From NCBI RefSeq assembly GCF_022965805.1, contig NW_027331510.1, forward strand, positions 1,131,001 to 1,195,000: a stretch of 64,000 nucleotides of DNA, written 5' to 3'. Source of the stretch: Primulina eburnea. Lineage: Eukaryota > Streptophyta > Magnoliopsida > Lamiales > Gesneriaceae. Below are positions 55,197 to 64,000 of the stretch, piece by piece. How positions within the stretch are numbered: position 1 is the first letter of the stretch; each line of letters begins with the position of its first letter. The notes beneath the pieces are model-generated. The model was not told where the DNA came from. It worked only from the letters and a program-made list of their open reading frames with translations, and did no database searches. Position numbers and translations under genes: made by a program.

Positions 55197-57357
55197 TGAA
55201 AGCGGACCGGTTACGGTGGCCGGAAGCGCAACGGAAGTTTGAAATCTAAAATTTTTAGCTCAAAATTTCGGCCACCCCATACATTGTGCAACAAATACAA
55301 TAAAAACACAAAATGACATTCATAGGGTGTAAGAAAGTATACCTATCAACTTTAAAAAGTTGATTGTGGCTCCAACTTTGTTGTTGAACAACAAAGCTCT
55401 TGAATGGAAGATGAATCTACAAGCTCCTCCTCCAAATCCTTGAATCTTTCCTTCAAATTAGGCCCACCACCAACTAGGTAGATCCCCTCAAATATTGCAC
55501 TAGAAATATTTGAGGATTTTTCAAAGAGAAGTGTTGTGTTTTCTCCAACAAATTGAAGAACACAAAAGAAGAGAAAATGGAGAGAATTTTGGATGCTAGT
55601 TTCGGCCATCTAGCTTGGAGGAGGGAGGAGAATGAGTTAATTGCATGTCTTGGTGTTGCAAAAAGCAAAAGTGAAAAAGTTGCATGCCATGCAATTTTTT
55701 ATTCAAAAGTAATCTCCAACCCTTCACCTCCCATGCATGCATACAATATAGTTTTTAATCAAATTAAAAACTTTGGACTAAATTTAATTATCTCAAACAT
55801 ATTTGAGACTAATTAAACATTACTTGAATTTACCCAAGTCCCACTAGTTAAATAATTATTTTAATTGAGCTCTACAAGACTCAATATTATTTAATTAATC
55901 CAACACTTGAATTAATTTAATCATTTGGGCTCTACAAGGCCCACTAGTGTTTGATTAATTCAACACTTGAATTAATTTAATTTAGTCCATTATAATGTTT
56001 ATGAAAATCACAATTTTCAAATACATTATTCTCTTGGCCAAATTTTAATTTAGGAACACTTCCATAAATCAAAATTTACATTTCTCTCATAGAAGTCATA
56101 CTTCTATTTTTCTTTGCACTTATAAACTCATTTATAAGTCGTTCAACACATTGAACTATTTTCTCCTTTATAGAAGTCATACTTCTAATTTTCCCTACGC
56201 TTATAAACTCTTTTATAAGCCGTTCAACACATTGAACTATTTTTACTTCTCATCGGGATTTACAAAGCTAGTACTTGTGTGGCCCTCAATGGTTCATTGA
56301 TACAACTAGCCGTGGGTTCACATCTCCATGTGATTTGGACTAAACATGTCCTTATTCGAGCATACCCCAATTGCTCCATTCTTACTTATCAACTCCTTGA
56401 TAGTAAGAACGTCAGAACTCAAGTCTGATAGTACCCAACCAATCACGTTAAACGCCTAGCAGCATCGCTTACGTGATTCCCTAGGTATCACATGATAGTG
56501 CCTGCAAGAACCATTCAATTATGGTTAGCGTACAGTACGGTCCCTTCAACTCATATATCCCGATCGATTCGACAACCATTGGTTTATCGAGAGTTGTCAA
56601 TGAATCGATACTATGTGTCATGTCGTAGTTGCATCGATGGTGCAATCTATGAAACACCTTTCATAATTACAACCATACTCTGGCCAGAGATTTCGATCTA
56701 CATACACATGATAACACATAGGATATCCATACCCGAAGGTAAGCGGTGAATCCCCGACTACAATGCATTGACTCCTATGTGTTTCGACAGAACACCCAAC
56801 CTTGCCACCTGATGACCCCATGAGAGTCGGTAAACAAGTCAAAGTGTAATTCTAGCACATAGAGTCTCAATGTTGTCCCGGGTCATAAGGACTAATTCTG
56901 TACAACCATAAACCAGGACTTTTCCACTCGATAAGTGAGAACCACTTGGAAAGTCCTTTTATGGAGGGTTGTTCAGTGCACTCTACCAGGAGCACCTATC
57001 TGCATGTTCGGACATCACAATGTCCCCTACCAATGAAACATGGTACTCACATCGCAGATACTAGTCTCTAACTCGAGCGGCCTATATCCTTCTTAGTGGC
57101 GGCTGAATCGACTAGGAACCGTTTAGAATATACAGTATTACAAATATGAGTTTCATGATACTCATCATATGAGCATATCATATTCTTTCTACTATTTGTA
57201 TATTCAAGGGCTTTATCTATGCAGCTAGCATGGGTATACAGATAAAGATTCGCCAAAATAATAATTTCAAATATTATTAAAATAAAGATTGCTTATACAT
57301 AGAGTTTCATTGTGAACACTCGGCCAACACTTGGCTCGACGGGCACCTACTCTAACA
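55197..57357 (-). repeat. 5' LTR of the copia element, 2161 bp
   Basis: Near-identical to 40388-42542; it carries an extra 6-bp segment (caaaat) near 55262 and about a dozen substitutions. Open frames of 60-105 aa inside both LTRs are not genes. Confidence 0.92.
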
Positions 57358-58925
57358 AAGACTACATGTGAAATTCGAGGAAGTTGGGCAGAGAGTGGCG
57401 CCCGAGCGCCAATGTTCAACAGAAATGTGTCTCGAGCAGAAGATGTGGCGCCCGAGCGGTAGAATATTACCGCCCGAGCGCCAAGGGTGCAAGTTGAAAA
57501 TCTTGGACAGAAACTGCCGCGCTCGAGCGGTAGTTTCTTACCGCCCGAGCGCGAGTCATGCAAAACGTAAAGAAGCCACGTTTGTATACAGGCGTGAGAT
57601 GTATATATATATACATATATACATACAAATGTGAATCATGAATTGTAAGAAAGAAGAGAAACGAGAAAGGAAGCACGAGAAATTCTCCAGAAAATCCTTA
57701 CGCCTTTTGTGAGAAATCCGTCCGTCAGATTTTGAATCTGAGTACAGTACCGAGTTCCTATCAACGTAGGCTACAACTGGACGTAAGTTTTGCTACGTTT
57801 TGATATGCTTTGAAATTATGATGTTGTCAGAATTGAATAGGATTCATATATGATGCTCTTGTCATGTTAGACATCATAGAATCGAAGTCAGATTGAAGAA
57901 CAGATTGATTATGTAATTGTTATGATTTTTGGAGTCGATTTGACTGAGATTTTATATCAGATATGTATTGTTATTGAGATTACGACTGGTATCGATACTG
58001 ATTACGAATTCTGGTATTATATCTGTGATGTTTGAATTGACGGGGTTATCGAGACTGTATTGTTATACCGTCGAAACATCAGTTGATTGATATTGATCAG
58101 ATTCAGTAGTGATTTCGATTATATCGTGATATCGTCGATATAGATTAGATTGTGTCTTGACTTGAGATTGATCAGATTATGTGTTGATTTCAGCATTGAT
58201 CAGAACAGGTATTGAATTGAGTTGTTTATTGATATTATATCTGTTCGGTATTGTTATTACCAGATTGAGAATGGACCGAGATAGAGTCGGGAATTCTTCT
58301 TCTTCTTCTGAGCGAGAAGATAAAGGTATAAATTAATGTTGAGTTGGGATTGCACAACTCGAGTGAGGTTTGACTCGAGTTTCCCTAAATCACATACTTT
58401 ACTTATTGCATTGATATTTGCATTGAGTTGATTGATATACTTGTTCTCTTGAATTATAGATAACAGGTATTAGACGAATAGTCTTATGACAGAAGTGTCT
58501 GATAGTGGTGGGATCACCACAGACACATTGCACGATGTCATGAGATATTGTATTGGCGGAAGTGTCATAGTCTGTCACTGGATAATTGGCTATCGATGTG
58601 GATAGAATTATAGCTCCTTCTATTACTGGTGATCAGTACTGTATCGATGTGGATAGAATCATAACTTCTTCTATTACTGTTGATCGATGTTATATCGATG
58701 TGGATAGAATTGGAGTTCCTTCTATTACTGGTGATCGATACTATACTGATGTGGATAGAAACAGAGATTGTTCTATTACTGGTTATCGATGCTATATCGA
58801 TGTGGATAGAATTGGAGTTCCTTCTATTACTGGTGATCGATACTATACTGATGTGGATAGAAACAGAGATTGTTCTATTACTGGTTATCGATGCTATATC
58901 GACGTGGATAGAACTGGAGTCTTTG
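57358..58925 (+). repeat. Continuation of the second LTR of the outer gypsy complex, truncated
   Basis: Matches 38048-39533 of the complete LTR at about 99 percent, apart from an additional 102 bp (two units) in its 51-bp tandem repeat. It stops matching after gagtcttt and passes directly into internal sequence, so the last third of this LTR is missing. Confidence 0.85.
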
Positions 58926-59198
58926 GTAATATGATTGAATATAATATTGAAACTACATTGTATATGCTATGATTTCAGTATGTTTTTACTGGATATTAAG
59001 CTACATGTTACCTGCATATCTGAGTTGATTTGGTAATATGTATTATTTGAAACTGGATCAGAACCAATTCTTGATCAGAGGTAAGCTGATCAGGATTGGG
59101 ATTGAGACGGATTTGTCTCCTGTTACTACTAACATCTGTGATTATCAGATATTCCTCCTAGAAGGATTCCAGAAAGGGGTAATACATCGTATGATCAG

Positions 59199-60110
59199 AT
59201 GGATGTGTCTGAAACTCTGATGGAAACACAGATGATAAGGTTTCAGTCGTTTCAACCACCGATTTTGAGGGGTATTGAGGCACCAGCTGATTGTGAGACT
59301 TGGCTGGAGGAGATTGAAATGCTGTTTGAATTTCTGGGATTCACAGATGAGTGCAGAATTAAATTGGTTGGGAATCAACTACGGGAAGTCGTTAGGAGTT
59401 GGTGGCTGATAACCCGGGAAGCCATAACACAGCGTGGTTTCACGATTACGTGGAAACTTTTCAAAGTGGAATTTTATCAAAGGTTTGTACCTCTATCATA
59501 TCGAGAGGACAAAAGTGCAGAATTTGCAAATTTGAGGCAGGGTCCATTGAAGATTGATGAATATTTGGCCCATTTCTTCACCTTGTTAAAGTTTGGTCCG
59601 CAAGTGGCTAGAAATGATACAGCTGTAGCTGATCAGTTTATTAAGGGCTTGAATCCAGAAATACGCACCTTGGTAACTGTGAAACAACCGAGTAATTTTA
59701 CTGATACTCTGAATCGTGCCAGAAGAGCAGAAACCGTTCTAATGAGACAAAATGAAGCTTCATATGTTCTTTCAACACCGATACCACAACAACTGCCTTC
59801 CAGAATCGAGATTGGCAGTAGCAGTGGTGGAAAGAAAGAGATGTTGAAAGTTCAAAAGAAGCAATTCAAGAAGTTTGGGAGCGGTTCATCTAGCTCCAGT
59901 GGCTCTAGTCCGAATTATACTGGAGTTTATTGCAGGAATTGCGGTGGGAGACATTCCCCGGAGCTATGCCACAGAGTGACTGGTCGGTGCAACTTCTGTA
60001 AACAGCAAGGACACTTTGCTAGAGTCTGTCCACAGAAAGGTGCCCGAAGATTTCAGGGAGCAGAATCCTCTGGTGGGAGGGATCGAGAAACAGACCCAGG
60101 ACACACTTGA
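59199..60110 (+). CDS. Ty3/gypsy gag fragment of the outer complex, 303 aa
   Basis: Retrotransposon gag region (CETWLEEIEMLFEFLGF, FYQRFVPLSYREDKSAEF, LRQGPLKIDEYLAHF, FIKGLNPEIRTLV) with a C-terminal Ser-rich linker and two knuckles (CRNCGGRHSPELC and CNFCKQQGHFARVC). It forms the virus-like particle in this family. The frame is also open for about 17 codons upstream of ATG 59199, so the true start may be earlier. It stops at 60110 before any protease, which is abnormal for gypsy elements that fuse gag and pol. Confidence 0.82.
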   Translation: MDVSETLMETQMIRFQSFQPPILRGIEAPADCETWLEEIEMLFEFLGFTDECRIKLVGNQLREVVRSWWLITREAITQRGFTITWKLFKVEFYQRFVPLSYREDKSAEFANLRQGPLKIDEYLAHFFTLLKFGPQVARNDTAVADQFIKGLNPEIRTLVTVKQPSNFTDTLNRARRAETVLMRQNEASYVLSTPIPQQLPSRIEIGSSSGGKKEMLKVQKKQFKKFGSGSSSSSGSSPNYTGVYCRNCGGRHSPELCHRVTGRCNFCKQQGHFARVCPQKGARRFQGAESSGGRDRETDPGHT

Positions 60111-61137
60111 TGATACAGTGACAGGTACTGATCTGTTATGATTATGTGCATATGTATTGATGTATACTAATGCATTCTTGATGATTATCCTTGATTGATT
60201 TGCATTGATATATGTTTTACCTGGTGGATCTGTATTTACTGTAGTATTGATTCTTTACCTTTTGGGGAAAGAATTTGATATCAGTGATATTCTGTGATAT
60301 ATCATATACTGCAGTAAGTTGAGAATAAGATTGAATTAGAGTAGCTTGTACTGGTATTTTCTGATGATGACTGCATGATTGATATTGATATATCGAGCAA
60401 GTACAGAGCTATTATAGAGTCTTATCAGGAAATGGTATGATTTGGACCTGAAATGGCCAAAGAATGAATGATATACGGTAAGGATTCTTGATTTTGAATT
60501 CCTTGATATCCGTATTATATATGATTCGATGATTATCGAAAGGAATGGAGTTATTTCTTTATATACAGTTGATTTCTGAAGATGAGCCTATCAGGGATTG
60601 ATTTACTAATAGCAGGAAGTTTGCTATAGTCTTGCAGATGAGATTTCAGGTTTGTCCTGTATCAGGGAGAATGATTTCGGCCTTGATGTGATTCCAGGTA
60701 TTGGTTTCATTTTAGAATTTCTTATAGACTGATATTGATTGAATTGAGAGAATTGAGATATCAGTTGAAAGATTTATTGCCTGAAAGTTAGAGTTACATC
60801 TGATTATATTTCTCTGTAAAGTACTTCAGTTCCATTTATGGGTTGATAAATCCTGTATTCAGAAGTGTTCTGATGATTTTATGCTCGTTTTATCTATGAT
60901 CTTTTGATATATTCGCAGCGTATGATTGATTGAATCGGACAGTTGATATTTGTATGTAATATTCTGGGAACTGAGATTGTTATATACAGAAGTGTTCGGA
61001 TAGGAATCGGGATCAGAGTTTGTGATATCTGAAGATAGTATACTGATTGATTGTAGCACTGTGAGACCGTGATCAGTAGGCTGAGAACGATATTGAATAT
61101 AGCAGAATTTTCGAAATATCAGAAATTGCGTCAAGAA
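60111..61137 (+). pseudogene. Heavily decayed gypsy pol remnants
   Basis: Short recognisable pieces occur in changing frames. Near 60640-60790 there is a stretch like the region before RT (DEISGL, FGLDVIPG, then degraded LRELRYQLKDLL). Near 60865-60910 there is a degraded RT core (DDFMLV, then a broken DDLLIYS). Stops are frequent and most of pol is missing from about 1 kb, so deletions are extensive. Confidence 0.6.
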
Positions 61138-61404
61138 GGTCAAGAAGAGAACGAGGCTGGACTAGGATAGCGTGGAGATCCGGGCTTTGAAGCAACTTAG
61201 GATTCAGCACTGACTTGTAGTTGAACCTAGTTGGATTATTGTAGATCATACAATAATTGTATGTTATGTTTAATATGTAACTTGAATTTAATTACATTAC
61301 GTTTCCGCTTTGCATTTTAAAAAAAAAATTTAGACCCTGTTTATACTAATTGATTAATTAGTCTGAAGCACGATTAAGAACTGGATTAGCGTCCGGGTCC
61401 CACA
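61138..61404 (+). repeat. 3'-terminal fragment of an LTR of the outer complex
   Basis: Matches the last about 265 bp of the complete LTR (from ggtcaagaagagaacgagg near 39960) and ends GGGTCCCACA, followed by ataat. Confidence 0.85.
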
Positions 61405-61409
61405 ATAAT

Positions 61410-61743
61410 GGAGGGGACATATATAGTACCATCTGAAGTATTTTCACTTGAAATACTTGTACAAAATTAGAGGTATAGCATATTATTAATTACTATTATA
61501 ATTCTAAAGGCAGGCATGGAAATATTTGGAATATCCAGAAAACTAAATAACGAATTCTGTAAGAAAAAGAATGGTACAAACTGCAAGGATGGCAAAGAAT
61601 GATATAAAATGAAACAAATCATTTATGAAATATATCCAGCTCTTCCCCTTTGGATGGGAGCTAGGTAAAGATTATGTTTCTTGTGATAAACCACGTACAT
61701 ATTTGTTTTCTGGCAAGCACTCATCTTGAACAGTTGGAAAGGA

Positions 61744-61819
<76 letters not shown>

Positions 61820-62425
61820 TAGGGGACCTAAATGATAATTTTGAAGCGAATGGTACTGCAAGGAGTCATCTAAATCTCGATTAAAATTCCGAACCAATTG
61901 GATCAAATAACTTTGGTTTGCTTAATATTTGAACTAGGCTTAAAAAACATTTTATTTCATAATTAAAAGATATTTTGATATTACACAATTTTTATTTTTA
62001 TTTTGAAACAAATTTCAGAAGACATGTTTAGATGTTTTGGGCCGGATCAAACCACAATATAACCCTAAGCCCATTTCAGGATGATCTTGTATTTGTTATT
62101 TCATTTTCTCATTTAATTACTTTAGTCTATTTTAAGTTAGGTAATAAAAATTTACGGAAATGAATCTTGAAATATGGATTATTGCAATTTGACATTAACA
62201 AGAAATTAAACTTGCTTGATGCTATTTACATGGAAAAAGTTATTTGTCGGTCCAATGACTTCTGGTTGAACTGAGATGGTCTCTCGTTAAAAAACTTGAA
62301 ATTCTTTTTTTTTTTTTAAATTAATTTTCGGGTTATCCATCCCGCATCGCAACTAATAATCAAATCCAGGATGTTGGGTCGGGTAAATTCGATCCAAATC
62401 CTCCACAAACCCAATATATTATATA
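61410..62425. other. Intergenic region upstream of the ALY gene
   Basis: AT-rich DNA with a long TA microsatellite and no credible ORF. A TGGGCC motif near 62039 is the only promoter-like signal in it. Confidence 0.5.
61746..61816. repeat. (AT)n microsatellite, about 35 repeats
   Basis: An uninterrupted alternating A-T tract of about 70 bases. Confidence 0.98.
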
Positions 62426-62605
62426 TGGGCCGTCGCCTCTCCAATAGTCTTGTACGTCAAGAAACCCGGGGTATTTCAATTGTGACTCTCCTAAGCCTCC
62501 CCTAGCTCTCGAATCTTCTCCGTCTTTTCCGTATTTACCTAATAATTCATTTCGATCCGCGGAAATCAGTTGTTCGCCGTCTTCTCTGTTCGGGATTTGA
62601 TTCTG
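62426..62605 (+). promoter_or_regulatory. Core promoter and 5' UTR exon of the ALY gene
   Basis: TATATATGGGCCGTC near 62420-62435 contains a TGGGCC site II element typical of plant housekeeping promoters. A C/T-rich UTR follows (about 62470-62605), then a donor at TTCTG/GTACGAG. The intron runs to TTTGCAG (63196) or TAACAG (63186), just upstream of the start codon. Confidence 0.55.
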
Positions 62606-63208
62606 GTACGAGTTTTTCATATTATCTGCACGTATTTCGATGTATATGTTAGTTCTCTCATTTATTTCTACGAACAAAATGATGCGATTATGTAGAATGA
62701 ATTTTCTGGTGATATTTTTGTGATAATTGTGCGATTTTTTGTCTTTGTAGGATTTTTTGCGATGTCGTTTTAATATATCAAGGATCAAAATCCGTTTTAA
62801 TCGTTTAATTTAATGATGACCTGTGACGCGTTTTGTTTTGTAATCTGATTTTGCGTATCTTGTTCGATGGATTGGTGGATGCTAATTAGATGTTTATCTA
62901 CTTCTTTTTTTATCTTCGTTATTCTTGATAGATGTGCAAATACCATGTTCTAATAATGGGCCTTTTTTGGAATTTTTCTGGCGGTTAAATACTTTAGGTA
63001 TGGTGAATTGATTTGCATTTTCTACTTTGAAAGAAATAACTGATTTGATTCTTCTTCGGATCATGCTGTAGCTTTGATGTGAATTTCCATTTTTGCCGTC
63101 TGCTCTAATCTCTCAAGTTGCAACTGGATTCCCGCTTTTCTGCCGCTGGCACTGAATTAGTACTGTGACCGGTGCTCTTGTAACAGGTATTTGCAGTATT
63201 TGGTGTCA

Positions 63209-63415
63209 ATGGCCTCCTTGGATATGTCGTTGGATGATATGATTAAAAGCCGCAAAAATAGTGAGCGTAACAGAGGACAAGCCAGCTCAAGAGGCTCACG
63301 AAGGGGACGAGGGCCAGGAGGGTCATCATCCCGGGGTGGCGGCAGAGCATATGGACCTCCTCGCAGAGGTCCACTTGGACTTAATACTCGACCGTCAGCT
63401 CAAATGATTGCCAAG
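63209..63415 (+). CDS. ALY: ALY/THO4 mRNA-export adaptor, first coding exon (gene continues beyond window)
   Basis: ATG 63209 gives MASLDMSLDDMIKSRKNSE, the conserved UAP56-binding N-terminal motif of ALY/REF proteins. An Arg/Gly/Ser-rich region follows (RGSRRGRGPGGSSSRGGG), then RRGPLGLNTRPSAQMIAK. These proteins sit in the nucleus, bind mRNA through a central RRM (not in the window) and link splicing and TREX to export. The exon ends AAG at 63415, exactly where plant homologs continue with the RRM after AK. The next bases are GCAAGA, so the intron appears to use a GC donor. The rest of the window is intron with no RRM exon. Confidence 0.88.
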
Positions 63416-64000
63416 GCAAGATTAAATTGTGGATGTCTTATGCATTACATAGACAAATCTGCTACGCCCTTAGTACGTTACATGAAGATTTCTTGTCTTG
63501 CTTTTGAAATCGAAATCTGATAGATTTGCGGCATTATTCGTCATTTGGGGAAGACCGTATTGAGCCTGGAAAAATGTTATGTTGTAGCAAAAGTTCCTGA
63601 GTTTTCTGACAGTTTTTCTGTTCTTGAGGAGGTTTTTCAGTAAATGTTGGTCTCTGAACTTGCGATGGAGCTATATGTCAAAAGTGGAAGATTTCGTAGC
63701 CCATTAATGACACTTTGCACCCTATCTAGAGGAGCTTCATTATCCTGATGCTAAGAGCTTTTGCCATTAACATCCATTAAGAACTGAAAGCATGAAACTG
63801 AGTTTCCTTATTTATCGATAATAATTATTAAGCGTTGGCTCTCTGTTTATTGTTACCTGGGTCATTTGGGAGTTAATGATGGATTGGTTTGATGTATGAA
63901 GAATGATATTATGATCTATATCATCCGTATATGCTGGAGTTACTTGGGGACTGGGAGTGAGACTTTCTGTCATATCTCAGTTCATGGCGTTTTGCAAAGG
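63416..64000 (+). other. First coding-region intron of the ALY gene, open to the window end
   Basis: No coding similarity to the ALY RRM is found here. The sequence has intron-like T-rich composition, and the acceptor must lie outside the window. Confidence 0.6.

Larger units (their letters stand above)
40388..57357 (-). mobile_element. Ty1/copia element on the minus strand, integrase deleted, split by a gypsy insertion
   Basis: The target duplication aagac is at 40383-40387 and 57358-57362. LTRs are 40388-42542 and 55197-57357. On the minus strand the order is LTR, primer site, long leader, gag, protease, (deletion), RT, RNase H, polypurine tract, LTR. The order protease then RT then RNase H without gypsy-type integrase at the end is that of Ty1/copia. 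Excluding the nested gypsy element it is about 9.4 kb. The LTRs differ at about a dozen bases plus a 6-bp indel, so the insertion is recent although the coding region is defective. Confidence 0.93.
37970..61404 (+). mobile_element. Outer Ty3/gypsy complex, rearranged and internally nested
   Basis: It begins TGTAATGCCCGG at 37970 and ends GGGTCCCACA at 61404. The pentamer ataat lies at 37965-37969 and 61405-61409. It comprises a complete LTR (37970-40227), a 65-bp primer-site segment, a second LTR start (40293-40387 and 57358-58925, split by the copia element), internal sequence with gag and decayed pol (58926-61137), and the last about 267 bp of an LTR (61138-61404). It is a recombined or deleted derivative rather than one simple element. 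Confidence 0.75.

Noticed and set aside
37949..61430. gacatatatagtac-like sequence on both outer flanks of the gypsy complex
   Set aside because: It might be an ancient tandem repeat at the target site, but it is AT-rich and short; chance is likely.

Overview
The window is nuclear DNA from a flowering plant, probably a eudicot. The support is GT-AG introns, plant-specific transcription factor families (AP2/ANT and Dof), an ALY/THO4 gene with plant-type exon structure, and a dense load of plant transposons. I cannot name the species. Only three host loci are visible. They are the 3' part of an AINTEGUMENTA-like AP2 gene (37-1393, +), a disrupted Dof zinc-finger gene (33940-36133, -) and the 5' end of an ALY/THO4 mRNA-export adaptor gene (first coding exon 63209-63415, +). 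Nearly everything else is mobile DNA.

Region 1 (2264-12584) is one Mutator-like element of about 10.3 kb bounded by a 9-bp target duplication. It holds an uninterrupted 821-aa MuDR-type transposase, a convergent seven-exon Ulp1-type cysteine protease gene, a large tandem array rich in CAGTCGC/GCGACTG motifs, and two fragments of other genes (a Ty3/gypsy reverse transcriptase piece and a first exon resembling the ribosome-biogenesis factor REI1/ZNF622). Region 2 (12733-18250) has a probable 3.4-kb solo LTR, unclassified sequence and an AT-rich stretch with a degenerate tandem repeat.

Region 3 (18265-33288) is the most unusual part. A nearly genome-length endogenous pararetrovirus (Caulimoviridae, order coat protein, movement protein, protease-RT-RNase H, then a fourth ORF, then promoter and poly-A region) begins at its tRNA-Met primer site. 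On both sides it is enclosed by roughly 100-150-bp terminal inverted repeats, which are themselves flanked by a matching 9-bp duplication, as in a Mutator-like element. A 7.1-kb Ty3/gypsy element (24022-31158, duplication cctga) has inserted into the fourth viral ORF.

Region 4 is the Dof gene. It is broken by a 1.2-kb hAT-like insertion with an 8-bp duplication, has a lost zinc-ligand cysteine, and carries frameshifts. Region 5 (37970-61404) is a three-level nest. An outer, rearranged Ty3/gypsy complex (ataat) contains a Ty1/copia element on the minus strand (40388-57357, aagac) that lacks integrase. That copia in turn contains an intact, very young Ty3/gypsy chromovirus (44744-52323, ttgtt) with one open gag-pol frame of about 1473 aa. 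The window ends in the first intron of the ALY gene.

Both complete chromoviruses carry, just upstream of their LTR TATA boxes, phased arrays of dyad sites of the form TCGGA-N3-CCGA. The copia leader and the outer gypsy LTR carry strong GC-rich hairpin clusters. All similarity calls were made by eye from recognised family motifs; no database search was run.
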